NCBI GenBank assembly: GCA_030159075.1
Contig: BROG01000002.1
Coordinates: 4,309,501-4,373,500, forward strand
Source of the DNA: Atrina japonica
Taxonomy: Eukaryota > Mollusca > Bivalvia > Pterioida > Pinnidae
Direction: 5' to 3'
Length of the DNA stretch: 64,000 nt
Below are positions 34,601 through 64,000 of this stretch, piece after piece; position 1 is the stretch's first letter; each line of letters starts with the position of its first letter. The position numbers were made by a program, and so were the translations under genes. A model generated the notes under the pieces. The model had not been told where the DNA came from. It ran no database searches and was given only the letters and a program-made list of their open reading frames with translations.

Positions 34601-34924
34601 AAAAACCTCAAATCTTCAAAGCATCTGCATGCTGCAATTATTAGTAAAATCTAAAAGAAAACAGTAATGTATATTATGCCCCGTACGGTATAAGCCATTA
34701 TACCTAAACATTCTAAATGTCGTGACCTTAAATCTATTTTCTTAGTTTAAATTTACTTTATTATCCTTTCGTATCATTTGTGAATTTTGATAGTTATTTT
34801 TTACCAACTAAATACACTCAAAAAGTAAATTAAATAGGCAATCAGTGGCTTCTCAATAAACCTATACAAACATATTTTTTGGAAACCCCAAAACAAAAAC
34901 TAAATATTGAAATATTTAATAGCA

Positions 34925-35215
34925 AATAATTTTAATATTAAAGTTATAGCTATAATATGCAAAAAGAAAGTAACGACCAAAACAAACGCTCGAAAAACAT
35001 GTTTCTATCAATAGGACCACATCAGTTTAGCTCGAATTCAGAATACATGTAGATGTAGAGTTTCCGTAGCAAATAGCAATATTATACAAGGCCAAAACAT
35101 AATTTCAATATATTCCTTAATTCGTGTAAGAGTAAGCACTGGTATTTTACATTTGCCAAGTTTAGAATTAAAACAGTGCTATTCATTCGAAATGAATTAT
35201 TTTTGTCATTATTCA
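34925..35215 (-). repeat. family Q repeat, diverged
   Basis: Contains taggaccacatcagtttagc and aatattatacaaggccaaaa in the expected order. Confidence 0.65.
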
Positions 35216-35621
35216 AAATTATCCTGGCTACTGTGGATCTCGTGTATTTAAATTAGATTAAATTAAAAGATTATTTTTATTGATTATCATGTTGGAAAAT
35301 TCAAGGTCACAGTTTATTTCAATCCAGTCTCATTCTCTATCAAAAAAAATTTTCAAACATATTTAAAAGCAGTGTCTTAATTTTATTCTAACTGATTCCA
35401 AAATAGTTGCATGGACGAACTGGGTTTATAGCGACTACATATACATATCATTTTACTAAACATGATTGCATTTTAATTATCTTCACCCTATTACATTCGG
35501 TAGGAACTATTCAACAATCACTGCTGTATTTTTTTATAAAATTACATTGTATATACATACATAATACATTACGCACTACCTTTACATGACCTGAAAATAA
35601 TATGCACCAACGATCCGGGAA

Positions 35622-35905
<284 letters not shown>

Positions 35906-36019
35906 TCTTATACAGTATATCAAAGATATACTTCCGATATCGGATTTGAAAAACAAGAACATATAGATGGGAAATGTTGCGAAATGTTTACATGTAACTA
36001 CATTATACCTCTGTGACAT

Positions 36020-36185
36020 TAATTTTTAGCCAAGTACGATACCACATTTTGTTTCGTAATTCTACATCTATTTTAGATTCGAGCTCAACTGATGAAGTCT
36101 TATTGACAGAAAAGATCGTCTTAAGTATTTGTTTAGGATTTTTTTCGCAAAATCATAATTTTGCTATTATGTTTATAATATTCCG
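36020..36185 (+). repeat. family Q repeat, 3' part
   Basis: Contains gagctcaactgatgaagtct and tattgacagaaaagatcgtc, then gctattatgtttataat after a small insertion. Confidence 0.75.
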
Positions 36186-37330
36186 TATCTAGATTGATCT
36201 GTATGAAATAATTACAAGTCGAGCAGGCCCTTGTATAACGCTTATCATTGTAATTTTACAAACATGTAGGTCTAACAATTACATATTTACTAGATTCTTA
36301 CAGTGTTCATTATACTTTGAAATAGAATTGGATTTTGATGTCTAAATATTCGAATGTGCTCTGAAATACCTCTATTGCTTTTGGTTTGTAGATTGAAAGT
36401 TCCTAGGTTTAGTAGTGGTCCAAAATTACCTGTAATTAATTGTATTTGTGAATCGATATTGTATTTTTCAAGGAATTGTAAACGTGGTAATTTACGCGTA
36501 GGGTTAATTTACACTAAATACTAGTAAGCGATAGTAAGAGTTATTCATGTAAATTACTCCCGCGTGCCCGTCCTAGAGTCGTGGTAACAATTTTAGTTTA
36601 ATATAGGCCTGCTTACAATATGTCAACTGACATCGCGTAAAAACCTACCTATCTTATGGTTTGTGTATGCTTAATTAACAACACGAGTAAATATTGACAT
36701 TTAGAATACGCAAATCTGACTTGTGATATAATTGTACAATATAATGACGCAGTCGGTAAGAACAGTATTGGTCGATTATTCTTTTTACAGTCCCATGATC
36801 ACTGGTATTGCACTGCATACATTATCAACAACTGCGCCCATATTCTGTGCGTGCAAATAACACAAACAGACAATGAAACTTCACACAAACGTATGCAACA
36901 ATATAAAGAATTGATGACGTAGAGAAAGCTTTGAAGCTCGTGTTATACAGTCTTACTTGAAAATCAATCGTACATTATAAACCCATTTTGATATTGACAC
37001 GTGAACCTATTGGTGTTTTGTAAGGTGTCGAAGTTATTTTATGATTTATACAGAAAAATAAATTTCATTTTTATGAGAGACGAGAATGTTTTAATAGTCG
37101 TGTTGGAAGATTCATAGCAACAATGGTCATATATTTGTTTATAAGAAGCAATAAAACTTTATTTCTTTTATATAATTCTGTTGTTCAAAATAAGTGTAAA
37201 GCAAAGCGGAGTGGCATTAATATTATGAAAAAACATAACATATGTCATAAATCATGGATCTTAAATCGATGCTTATTTCCTCTTAAAATAGACACCATAA
37301 CGTAAAAACTAGATTAAAGGGTATCGGTGC
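36186..37330. other. gene-free AT-rich stretch
   Basis: No exon, SINE or inverted structure recognised. It ends at a run of twelve G (37335-37346) that opens the tandem repeat. Confidence 0.5.
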
Positions 37331-37346
37331 AAAAGGGGGGGGGGGG

Positions 37347-37835
37347 CTTCAAAACTAACTATAGTGAGATACATGTCTGATAACTGTCTATTTGTGTGGA
37401 TCTATCTGAATATATGAAAGAAGTTTAAAAGAAATTTAAAATGTTATAGATTATTGGTTTAATCTCAAAGGCAAGACTGAAATGTTTTATTTATATATAT
37501 AGGGGGATTCTTCAAAACTAACTATAGTGAGATACACGTCTGCTTACTGTCTGTCTGTGTGGATCGATCTGAATATATGAAAGAAGTTTAAAAGAAATTT
37601 AAAAAAATATATAGATTATTTATTTGTTAAATCTGAAAGGCAAGATTGAATTGAAATATTTTATTTATATATATACTGGGATTCTTCAAAAACTAACTAT
37701 AGTGAGATACATGTCTGCTAACTGTCTGTCTGTGTGGACCTATCTGAATATACGAAAGAATTTTAAAAGAAATTAAAAATGGTAAGATTATTATCTAAAA
37801 ACCAAGATTGAAATATTTTATTTATATATATACGA
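37347..37835. repeat. three tandem copies of a 163-174 bp unit
   Basis: ttcaaaactaactatagtga begins at 37348 and 37511, and with one extra A at 37685. Each unit goes on tctgaatatatgaaagaag, then an A-rich part, and ends tttatttatatatata. The first copy is preceded by the G run. Confidence 0.9.
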
Positions 37836-38170
37836 AATATCACCAAATATATTGCTTATTTGCGATCATTATTTTATTCTATTTTAAAAAAAAACGTTTC
37901 ACTTATATAGATATGTCAGATGAGATGCCACAAAAGTTTACACACGCTAATTTATTACATGCATGTGTAATTATACAGTTACAGAGTTCAATACGCCCAT
38001 GCAATATGTTACGTCGTATTGCACTGTAGTTGGATACAGAAATTTCGCCGGAGCTACTGTTCTTAATGCGATTCATGTCATTGCAAAATATTTGATCGCG
38101 TCGTTGAAAGCAGAATTAATTTTAAATAGGTGCACAAATATAGATAAATAAGGGGCCTATAATTTATACG

Positions 38171-38322
38171 CAAACCACACAAATGTTTCTATCCGTATCA
38201 TCAGACGGCACTTGATCTTTGTAGCGGATAGATTCAACTTGAGCTAAGCTCTCGTTGTATCATTCCGCTTCAACGATCGCGTGCAGTCTGATGATACGGA
38301 TAGAAACATATGTGTAGTTTTG
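38171..38322. mobile_element. hairpin MITE-like element, about 150 bp
   Basis: The left arm caaaccacacaaatgtttct plus atccgtatcatcagac is matched in reverse by the right arm (caaaactacacatatgtttc, atccgtatcatcagac). Each arm is about 40 bp, and the 20-bp core is perfect. No clear target-site duplication. Confidence 0.8.
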
Positions 38323-39239
38323 TCTATGTACTGACGCTAATGCATTAAGGATTATTTCACGTGCCTATGTGCAGGTATCAATTTTTAAAACAGTGACATT
38401 GATTAATGTTATAGGCAGGGGAAATATTTTCACTTTTTGCGTTTTATGCGTGACCGCAAAATCAAATATTGTGATATTGTAAAAAAAAATATTTATCTTG
38501 GCGGAATTATAATTTTTTGAAATGCCCATTTTTTTCTTTATCGCTAAAATATCGCACCGATGGAATAAAATAAACTCGTGAAAGCTGAAACTAAAGCTTT
38601 ATTAATATTTTAATGAAAAGTAGAACATATACATGTACTTACTTTCCATCCCACAGTTATATGAGCTGGGTAATTTCGTAACCACTGAATTATTGTTTCC
38701 AAAATATTTGTTTATGTAGGATGTTGTTTGTTTACTCCAGATACGGATGCTTATACATTCTAAACAGCTATTGGAAAACTAAAAGACACACCATTTTTCT
38801 CAAATGCATAATATAAAACATACCACTATTCTGATCTTTACACAACAATTCTGCATGAAAAATTAAAAAAGAGACTTTTAGCATCACCGACAATTTGTTT
38901 TACTAAAAGAGGTAACCGAAATTTAAATATCTAGTCATTGGTTATAATGATACTAATTTTGTCCAACACCACTCTGATTCTATAAATAGATATACTGAGT
39001 ATAATATAAAAAAAGATGCTGGAATTTCTAATATTAGATATATTTATGATATTTAGAGACTAGGTCTTTCAGCATACTGTCGGCATTCATATGGGAACCA
39101 ATTATGCCTCTTTATTTGCTAACTGTTCCTTTAATTGTACGATGTAGACCGCATTTAGACGCTTCTGAATCAAACGAAGAAAAAGCTATCGGTGACATTT
39201 AGATACGTCAACAGGTTATGTAAAAACATAATGGCAATT
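38323..39239. other. gene-free AT-rich stretch
   Basis: Nothing beyond short A-rich runs was recognised. Confidence 0.45.
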
Positions 39240-39825
39240 TAAATACATAACTATGTCAAAGAGATATATAAAGACCCAACAGAATCAAGCACACACACTT
39301 CCCACTAGAACATTTTACTTACTAAAGACACAGACGAAAAATTGATTGAGGCTATACAACAAACGCGACGATTTCGGCTGTCTAATTGTAAATTTTCCAC
39401 ACCTAGGTAGTAATATCCCTCAATCACTTGTATATGGTGTTTACCTCACAAAAGATCCGATATTCCCGGGCTTCATATACAGAGATAAATTACGTATTAT
39501 CCCAGGGATATCGATAATCCCGTTTGATGTCAACGTTCCTCATATATTACGGTCGGTATAATGGTCTTGTTTGCGATTACTCTGTGTTGAGTTACAATAG
39601 CTGTTATTACATTGTCTGTACCAATGATGACAAGGATATGTTCCTCATTTACTTTATTTGAATTTGACTGTGGACGGTCAACAGGTGATGCTAACTCCTT
39701 CATGGCAACTGGTCCCACCTCTGGATTTCCAGACGTTCATGTTTGTCCAATATCACCATATTTGTTTATGTATCCTAGGCATCCTGACGATGTATACTTT
39801 GGTATCTGAGATTTTCATATTTGAT
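39240..39825 (+). mobile_element. retroelement family R, reverse-transcriptase remnant plus 3' end
   Basis: Frames with one or more frameshifts give pieces such as NKRDDFGCLIVNFPHLGSNI and QSLVYGVYLTK. They match a widespread invertebrate reverse-transcriptase C-terminal segment (pattern YDKRDDF...NFP...SNIP..PAYGVY). About 100 bp later come the family R blocks gactgtggacggtcaacagg, tggtcccacctctgg and the terminus ttggtatctgagatttt. The same two parts, in the same order and orientation, recur at 63975-63352. The exact retroelement class is uncertain. The layout after the RT core resembles Penelope-like elements, but this is a guess. Confidence 0.7.
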
Positions 39826-40745
39826 GATTATTGGTTGATTTCTCATTAATTCGAATGATTGTGTTCCCATATAAAAGGCTCTGTCCCCTATGCTTAACGG
39901 TATTTCTGCTAATGGTACAATTTATCAACGATATGGCACGCATTAAGACTCCAAACTTTACATAGCATCATATCTATATATAATACATTGTACTAGTTAA
40001 ATTAATTTGAAGAAATAAAAAAAAAATAGTGTCACATGTTACTTTTGAATACGCTTAAAAACATTCGTATTATATCCCAGTAAGATTTAATGCGAATTGT
40101 CAAATCGAAATCGTGTATACTTGAAAAAAAGAAAATAATTCCGTGAATAGTATTCTTAATTCTGCTCTTTACATCTATCTCAAAATTAGTTCTAACTATT
40201 TCCATAGTATTGCTATTGAGGAAGTCACTATTCCAATACCATTGCTATAGTTATTGTGTTTTTAACAACCATGAGATAAAGCCTAATGAAAAAACTTCAG
40301 TGACAGAAATACCTTGTTGATATTGACTTGTACAGTTTTTCATTGATTTAAATTTGTTTTTCGTGAATGTATATTCATGTTAGAGGGCTCCAATACCCTA
40401 TTTGTAATCTTCAATGATGAAATTTTATTTTTATATCATGCAAATGCTTTAAATTTCTTTAAAATTTAGCATTTACCTTAACTTCTAGGTAGCAAAATAA
40501 AATTATTGAAATTATCGATAGTCTAACTCAATATTGCACTGCCAATTTACTATTGTAATTGTACTATTGGAAGATGCACTATTGCAATGCATCGATAGTT
40601 CGATGTATTGTAACAGCCCTACTCAAAATAAAGCAGAGAATAATGTAAAATTAGCCATAGTGTGCCTTTGCCTAATCATATAATGTTCATCATTAAACAT
40701 AAAATAAAAATATCGGTTATTAAATTCAATTTCACTTTGAGAAAA

Positions 40746-40884
<139 letters not shown>

Positions 40885-41910
40885 CACCATGACAAACCAT
40901 CGATACTTAAGCAATTTATGGATATCAACAAACGAAAATATTATCAATATTAGGTCCAGACTTCCATTTTTCATTCTTTATTATTATGTCTACCTAAGTC
41001 AGAGGACAAAATCAAACAAATTCAGAATTAATAAGGATATATAGTGAAATTCATTTTGGGGAACATACTTATGGCCAACTACTGTATGTGCATAATCAGA
41101 CACGTTAGTAACGTTACAAAAATCAGGGCTACGAATGAAAATCAATCCAATGTCAAAATCTTCATGATAACAAGAGCGTTATAAAATGTATTTAAATAAA
41201 ACTATATTTAGACTTTGACCACGTTCTCTATAAACTAATCAGCAAGTCAAGTTTTAGGAGACCTGATCGTTATAGAATTGTCTCAAAATACATATAAGGT
41301 AACTTGAAAATATTTGACCTTCTGTTGCTCTTGGGGAGGTCTTGAAGAAGATATACAATCGTTTTTTATTTAATAAGGCTGTAGAATGTTTGTTAGTCGT
41401 AAATATTAACAAGTGTTGCAACATATCATCTCTTGAAAAATATCAATTTAAAATACAACTTCAAACAAAATTCGAACGTATCAACGCACGAAGTCAAGGG
41501 AAAAAGACTGATCTTCAACTGCGATGAACACAAATTCTCAGCCATTATTTGATTTAAAATAAATGCCACATAAATTGTTAAGATATTAACTACTTTCAAA
41601 ATTATATCTCAAAATTCACTGTCACTTTACTATCTATAAATATTGTGAGGTTTTGTCTAAATATTTAATGCACTACAGTTGTTTTGAACCGCTTGTAGTC
41701 CATTTTGATGAGATTTCAAAGTCACAACGTACACCATTTGTACAATGTAATATGAGAATGTACTACGCTGTATATTGCTTTCGTTCACCCGCAGGCAGCG
41801 TTATGAGTTTTTAGATATTTCATACGTTTCGTTTTCGACTAAACCGGTATTGTTAAATATGACTCTGCCATTTAACCTGGTTTTTGGCTAATATGTGTGT
41901 TTCAAATATG
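40885..41910. other. gene-free AT-rich stretch
   Basis: No exon or repeat family recognised. The 61-codon frame at 41342-41527 has no recognisable content. Confidence 0.45.
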
Positions 41911-41967
41911 TCGCGTCACCAAATTGTTGAGTGTGGCGTAAAACAACATTCAAATTCAAAACCAATT
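41911..41967 (+). mobile_element. SINE family 2 tail fragment
   Basis: Reads aaattgttgagtgtggcgta and aaacaacattcaaattcaaa, the 3' end of SINE 2 without its head. It lies only about 120 bp before a full copy. Confidence 0.7.
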
Positions 41968-42083
41968 AATAAATAGAAAGGACATATAGACTGGTTTTAC
42001 TATGTATTAAGTATGAACTCTAGTTTAATATACGACACGTTTGGATTATGAATCCGGACGCATACGTTTCTCTCAAATATTGT

Positions 42084-42318
42084 GGCCTCCGTGACCGAGT
42101 GGATAGAGCATCACACTTCAAAACATGAAGTCTTTCACCTCTGATCAGCGTAGATTCGAGTCCTGTTGGAACCCGGGTTGATTTTGTGAAAAAGCGTGCC
42201 ATTTTACTTGACGGGTACATTATAATCGGGTTCTCTCCTCCACCACCAAAACTGGCCGCCACAATAGGATTGAACACTGTGGCGTGTGGTGTAAAACAAG
42301 ATTTAAAATTCGTTCAAA
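42084..42318 (+). mobile_element. SINE family 2 (tRNA-derived)
   Basis: Head ggcctccgtgaccgagtgga and tagagcatca, B box tagattcgagtcctgttgg, body ctctcctccaccaccaaaac, tail ggcgtgtggtgtaaaacaag. Confidence 0.88.
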
Positions 42319-43025
42319 TATATGTTTTGCACTCTGAATGTCAGAGCTGTGTTCTTTTGTCACCTAAATAGGAAATAGTCACTTTAACCCATAAAATGTA
42401 TTAGTGTCGAGATATTGCCAAAAATTTAATGTTTGTTATATTTACAAACACCCACCCACCCCTCAAACCAAGCGTCATTTTCTTAAGTAATGTTAAATGT
42501 TTGCTTGACTACCAGTTAACAGTACTTCAGAAAATCTAAAATCTGAAATAGTAAAAAATCACATCCGGGTTTTAACGCCTGATTCAACTAATCACACGAC
42601 ATAACATAATCAACTATCAATACAAGATATAAGCATCTGAACCACAGAAATATGACGGAAACTTCGTGATGAATTTTACACCAATAAAACACCATGGAAA
42701 ACACCTAATTATAAATACGAAAGTTGTACGAAATCGACCATAGACACAAGTACGGTGGAGAACAGCTGCTAATCCATACTTTTACATATAGGCGTTTTAA
42801 CAACCAATATCAAATAATGTTATATACAACATTTCTGAGAATGCAACATTGCACAGGCTAGCAAGGTCATTAAACTGACCGTTAATAATGTTGGCGTAAA
42901 TATTCTATCAGTGGTTATTGTACAGGGGTAAATAATTTGGCAATGCGATGTTAATATTCGCTAAATTCATAGTGTTGATAAATCCGCGAATTTAAGAAAC
43001 AGAGAAACTGAATAAGTTTTAAATC

Positions 43026-43136
<111 letters not shown>

Positions 43137-44021
43137 AAAGGTCCTCACCACTCGGTGATTTTTGTTTCTAAATTTTGCATAGGCCTTTCTGACTCGTATC
43201 GGAAGAAATGACAACAGAAATATTTTATTCAATTCATCAATTTTATTTAATTGAGATATGAGTGTATTTCATAGTCATAACAAAATAGAATAAATAAATT
43301 CTACAATGATAAATAGATCTATATGCTAAAACAGCTCTAAAAGTAAAAGTAGAAGGCAGGTGCAGCGTCTGAGAAGGTGCGTAAATTTATGAAACTTATG
43401 AAAATGAAGTTCACTATTAAATATTTTTGTTTGTTGAATGAAATATCATTAAATATTAAAATGCGAGACTGAATTTACTCGCAAATCAAAATATCGAAAT
43501 TAAAACTGTAACGACCAACATATTGACCGGGCAGAGAAACAAAAATGAGACAGAACGCCGTCTTCAACGACAGTTGCTAATGTAAACAAACTGCCGATAA
43601 TTTCCTAAAAGAGAGCGGTGCAACAACACATGACAGGTTATAGAAACCTCAACTTAATATAGTGTAACTATATAATATGCACCTTTTCCATAGACATCAT
43701 TGACCTCAGATAAGTCACAAATGTAAATTAGAGTAAATGACCTAAGTGTACTGCGTAAAGTAAGTGCAGTCGAGTTTCTCTGCACTTTCGGACAATTTGC
43801 CTTTTTTTTTTTTTAGATTTTACGGTTTACACAGACCAATCAAAATGCGTGGTACAAATACACTTTCACTATATACTGAAAACAACAATGGCAGACGGAA
43901 AATCGTTCTTCTATCTTATAAGTTATATACCTTAACATATACATTATTTTAGATATGATAAGTACATATATAATATCTATAATTCATACTGATAAGTAAC
44001 TACTATTTATCAATGGAAACA

Positions 44022-44023
<2 letters not shown>

Positions 44024-44115
<92 letters not shown>

Positions 44116-44313
44116 TAAAAACCTGTATATAGGGGCCACCCAAGGGACCAGACAATATTGACCTTTATGTGCAGGTGGCCCTTATACACAGGTTCAATTT
44201 AGTCAAGTATGCAGTCAAGGGACTTTTCAAAACTGGCCTTTATAGACAGGTGATCCTTATATAGAGGTGACCACTATAGCAGGTTTTACTGTATATATAT
44301 ATATATATATATA

Positions 44314-44348
<35 letters not shown>
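44024..44348. repeat. (TA)n array split by a MITE
   Basis: TA repeats run from 44024 to 44110 and from 44294 to about 44347. The sequence between them is the inverted-repeat element at 44111-44293. Confidence 0.9.
44111..44293. mobile_element. MITE with TACAGTAAAACCTGTAT-type ends, inside (TA)n
   Basis: The left end tacagtaaaaacctgtatat is matched by the reversed right end (tacagtaaaacctgctatag). Inner phrases ggggccacc / ggtgacc and ggtggcccttata are also roughly inverted. TA on each side fits the TA target of Tc1/mariner-type elements, though TA flanks carry no weight within a (TA)n array. Confidence 0.8.
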
Positions 44349-44700
<352 letters not shown>

Positions 44701-45804
44701 GAATTATATTTACATATTTACATATATATCATTTACATACAACGTGATTAATTATTCCAATCAAAAGTAAAATTGATTTAAATCAACACCTTTAGTGAAC
44801 AGTTTTACTTGATAACTGGTTAGATATTAATTTTAGGCAAATATGTTGAACTCGTCCAAGAGAAAACATCGATAGCAATGTATGACGTATGACCAGGGCA
44901 CTGAAAGTGACAAGTGACATACATGGTATTAATATATTGGATTCACGGGATGGTGTTTGTGGTATATGATAACATCCAATTAAGTACGTAAGCAAAGTCA
45001 AGTAAATAGAATAACTGTATTGTACAACATAGCAGTACTAAAATCACACGAGGATATAGATTCTACATACAAGATTTCATCTCCGGCGACATACGTCACC
45101 ATGTCATGCTGTCCCAACAAGACCAAGAAGCATAACTCTTTTATGTAATCAATACACCCGGATCTTTACCGTAATAACTGTAATAAACAAAACATTTACA
45201 AATACAATCGATTAGTATACATTTCTGGAATGTGTATCATTTAGTTTCAGTCATAACAGCATAAATATTGTAATTTATCAATGTGAACAACTCATGAACA
45301 AGTTGATTCATGTTGATTAGAACAAGAGCAAACCTTAATGATAAACGATTTATCCTAGTTATAGTATATTTTATTGAATACGGTAATTTAAAATTGCCTA
45401 TATAACAATATAAATTAAAATATACAACAGTTTAATCATATACAAAGCATTTAAAATGTCCGAGAGCAAAACGTTTAGCATATGAAAATTACTACAAAGG
45501 TAAGTCACTTTAATAATATATATCACACGAAAACGTGATAACATTACAGATCTTTCATAAACTTTGAAAACGTTTTAGGCGTTTATATACACGTATAATT
45601 TTGTCTTATCTTCTTTTTCTTCTTCTGCTGTATCTCGCGTCATATTCAAATTTTTCTAAAAATAACTTTGAAGTAGGAATTTGCCGAATTTTAAATATTC
45701 ATGTTGAAAATTATATTCCATCACCTATTTTCATCTAAAAAGAATCTAATGATTATTTATACGTATACCGTTACCTTTGAAACTAACATCACATGCGTTT
45801 CACA

Positions 45805-62067
<16,263 letters not shown>

Positions 62068-63351
62068 TTTGAATTTGACTTTATCAATTACAAACTAGCT
62101 AAATTAATAGAGATATACTTCGTTGAGTATAACTTCAGTTGACGGGATTCCTATTTGTTACACCAAATTGTAATACATTATACAATGGATCGAGGCTCAG
62201 ATCATTGAATCATATTACATGTACACCCTTATTTATGTACAGATTGAATAAACTTAATGTAACAGAAATGTCCCCACTTAATCATTCATTCTATTCCTTG
62301 GAAACAAGATTTTACTTATTTAATAGTCATCGACTGAAATATACTTCAAACGTATACTTTAGATAAAACATTTATGTAAAGATAAATAACTTTTCTATCA
62401 TATTGCACAAAACAAAAGATTCTTCAGTTCATATTGGGTACGAGTTAAGAAGAAATCATTCTTCTGTCACATTATGTAGACATTTCCAAAGATGACTGGG
62501 AACTCATGACTTAGATGATGCGTATTTAATGTATGCCGTCCAAAGAATTTCTGGTTTTGTCTAAGCCTCTCTTTGGCAGGTTGTATAACTAAGTAATTAA
62601 CTTATAGCTTTAGGTTAGTAACGTCATTTTGCTGTTACATTACCTCGTATCATGTAAACTACGTAACCAATAATGCAACCCCCATACATATTGTATGTGT
62701 ATATAGCTTTGTAGACCCTTACATGAAAACGGGAATTTTCTGTAGGAATGATTATTTGGTTGGGCTGGGCTGATTATGATTTAACGTTCATCAATATTTC
62801 AGATTTATAACAGTGATGACACTAAGGTTTCAGAATTCCAATAATTTTTATCTGCTACCAGTCTGTTACATTAAATGATTACCCCCCCAAAAAAAAAAAT
62901 TGACCCCAGAGATCAATATGCCTTATGTTTTTTATTCTCAAAGTTGGAAACTGACGCTGACCGACTATTCAACTACCATCACACGTGTGAATTGTTGACC
63001 CATGTCACGTTTCAACTTTTCCATTATCGACCTACATGTAGCTCTTTTTGTTATTTAACTTCATGAGTTTGGGAATTTCAAACATTTTCCCCTGGCGACA
63101 ACAAAGTCCGAATAAGCTATTTTTAGTATAAAGGTCAATGGCATACGGTAAGTTCATCTCATGAACCATTTTAGATAATATACCATAACGACATTGAAAT
63201 TACACTGGCGAGAATAATCGTTCCAACCTGATACAGTTATTGTATAGTCCGTTTGCTCTCCATTGAGTCCGGGGTTTTGTTAAATTTCTTAAATTATACT
63301 TAATCATAAAATTTGAATTTTACAGCTGTTTTTAAATTTACCATACATAAT
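62068..63351. other. upstream region of the C1q gene
   Basis: The presumed promoter side of the gene. I see no clear TATA/initiator arrangement or repeat family, only AT-rich DNA and an A/C run at about 62881-62900. Confidence 0.45.
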
Positions 63352-63975
63352 ATAAAAAATTTCAGATACCAAAGTATAAATCAATAGAATGTCCATGACA
63401 TAGATACAGATCCGGTAAAAATGGACAAACACGGACCTCTGTCGACCGTCACACCCGCCGTGAGTCCACAGTCAAATCCAATGAAACACGTGAGGAGTGT
63501 ATCCTCGTCACAATTGGTACAGACGTCTCAACAACCGCCAACGAAAAGGCAACTCAACATTTCACTTAGTGGAACAGAGTAGTCGCAAACAAGAATATTA
63601 TACCGACCGTAAAAATTGCGGAACGTTGACATTAAACGCGGTTTTCGATATCCCTGTGTCAATAATTTGTCAGTGAGTAGTTTACCTCTTCATATGTTGT
63701 ACACGCCCTGGCATATCGGATCATTTGTGAAATATAAACTCCATATGCGGGTGACTGAGGGATATTACTACTTAAATGTGGAAAATTTACGATGGGAAAG
63801 CCGAAATCGTCGCGTTTGTCGTATAGCTTAGATGCTAATTTCCCGTCTGTGTTTATATTAAGTAAACTGTCTAAGTATGAAGCGTGTGTGCTTGATTCTG
63901 TTGTATCTTTAATTTCTAGTTCGCAGGGATATATCGCATTGAAAATACACATACCTTTCAAATTGGAGCTCAACT
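63352..63975 (-). mobile_element. retroelement family R, second reverse-transcriptase remnant with 3' end
   Basis: On the - strand a 104-codon frame contains ELEIKDTTESSTHASYLDSL, KLYDKRDDFGFPIVNFPHL and SPAYGVYISQMIRYARAC. This is the same RT C-terminal segment as at 39240 but less broken. The 3' part ends at the shared terminus (aaatttcagataccaaag on the + strand). It contains a deletion of the gaggtgggatcagg block. Confidence 0.75.
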
Positions 63976-64000
63976 GATGAAGTCTAATTGACAGAAACGA
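63930..64000 (+). repeat. family Q fragment at the window edge
   Basis: Reads acacatacctttcaaattgg, agctcaactgatgaagtcta and attgacagaaacga, and runs off the window. It abuts, and slightly overlaps in call, the 5' end of the RT remnant. Confidence 0.75.

Overview
The window reads as AT-rich, repeat-packed animal nuclear DNA, most likely from a mollusc and probably a bivalve. Three things point there: split genes with GT/AG introns, secreted C1q-domain exons of the type expanded in bivalves, and dense tRNA-derived SINEs, foldback elements and long microsatellites. The species cannot be named from the sequence alone.

Only three genes can be supported, and all are multi-exon. (1) On the + strand, at 1405-3258, lie three exons of a CFAP97D1-like ciliary/flagellar protein; its 5' exons are off the left edge. 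(2) On the - strand, 17505 down to 8922, is a complete four-exon PRD-class homeobox gene. It encodes 282 residues and is best matched to ISX, with an N-terminal octapeptide, a Q50 homeodomain split by an intron at position 46/47, and a C-terminal OAR motif. (3) On the - strand, 62067 down to 45805, is a four-exon gene for a predicted secreted 493-residue protein: signal peptide, PAN/apple-like region, then three tandem C1q-like domains. Each C1q domain sits on its own exon and all introns are phase 1. Nothing suggests that the three genes act in one pathway.

The rest is mobile and simple-sequence DNA. At 3.4-6.1 kb one TTAA-flanked element sits inside another. The 10-17 kb stretch is the large first intron of the homeobox gene. 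From 17.5 to 45 kb there is a long gene-free stretch with SINEs, foldback MITEs, a 49-bp minisatellite, an inverted pair of microsatellite-bounded blocks, retroelement remnants and long (TA)n, (GA)n, (CATA)n and (GATA)n arrays. The introns of the C1q gene hold further SINEs and foldbacks, a 22-bp minisatellite and a nested graveyard of two LINEs in opposite orientation. The right edge holds a second copy of a reverse-transcriptase remnant whose 3' end is scattered through the window.

I found no CRISPR array, operon, rRNA or convincing tRNA gene. The most notable items are the PAN plus triple-C1q architecture, the ISX-like protein with both octapeptide and OAR, the nested TTAA elements, and the repeat families whose structure can be read directly here.
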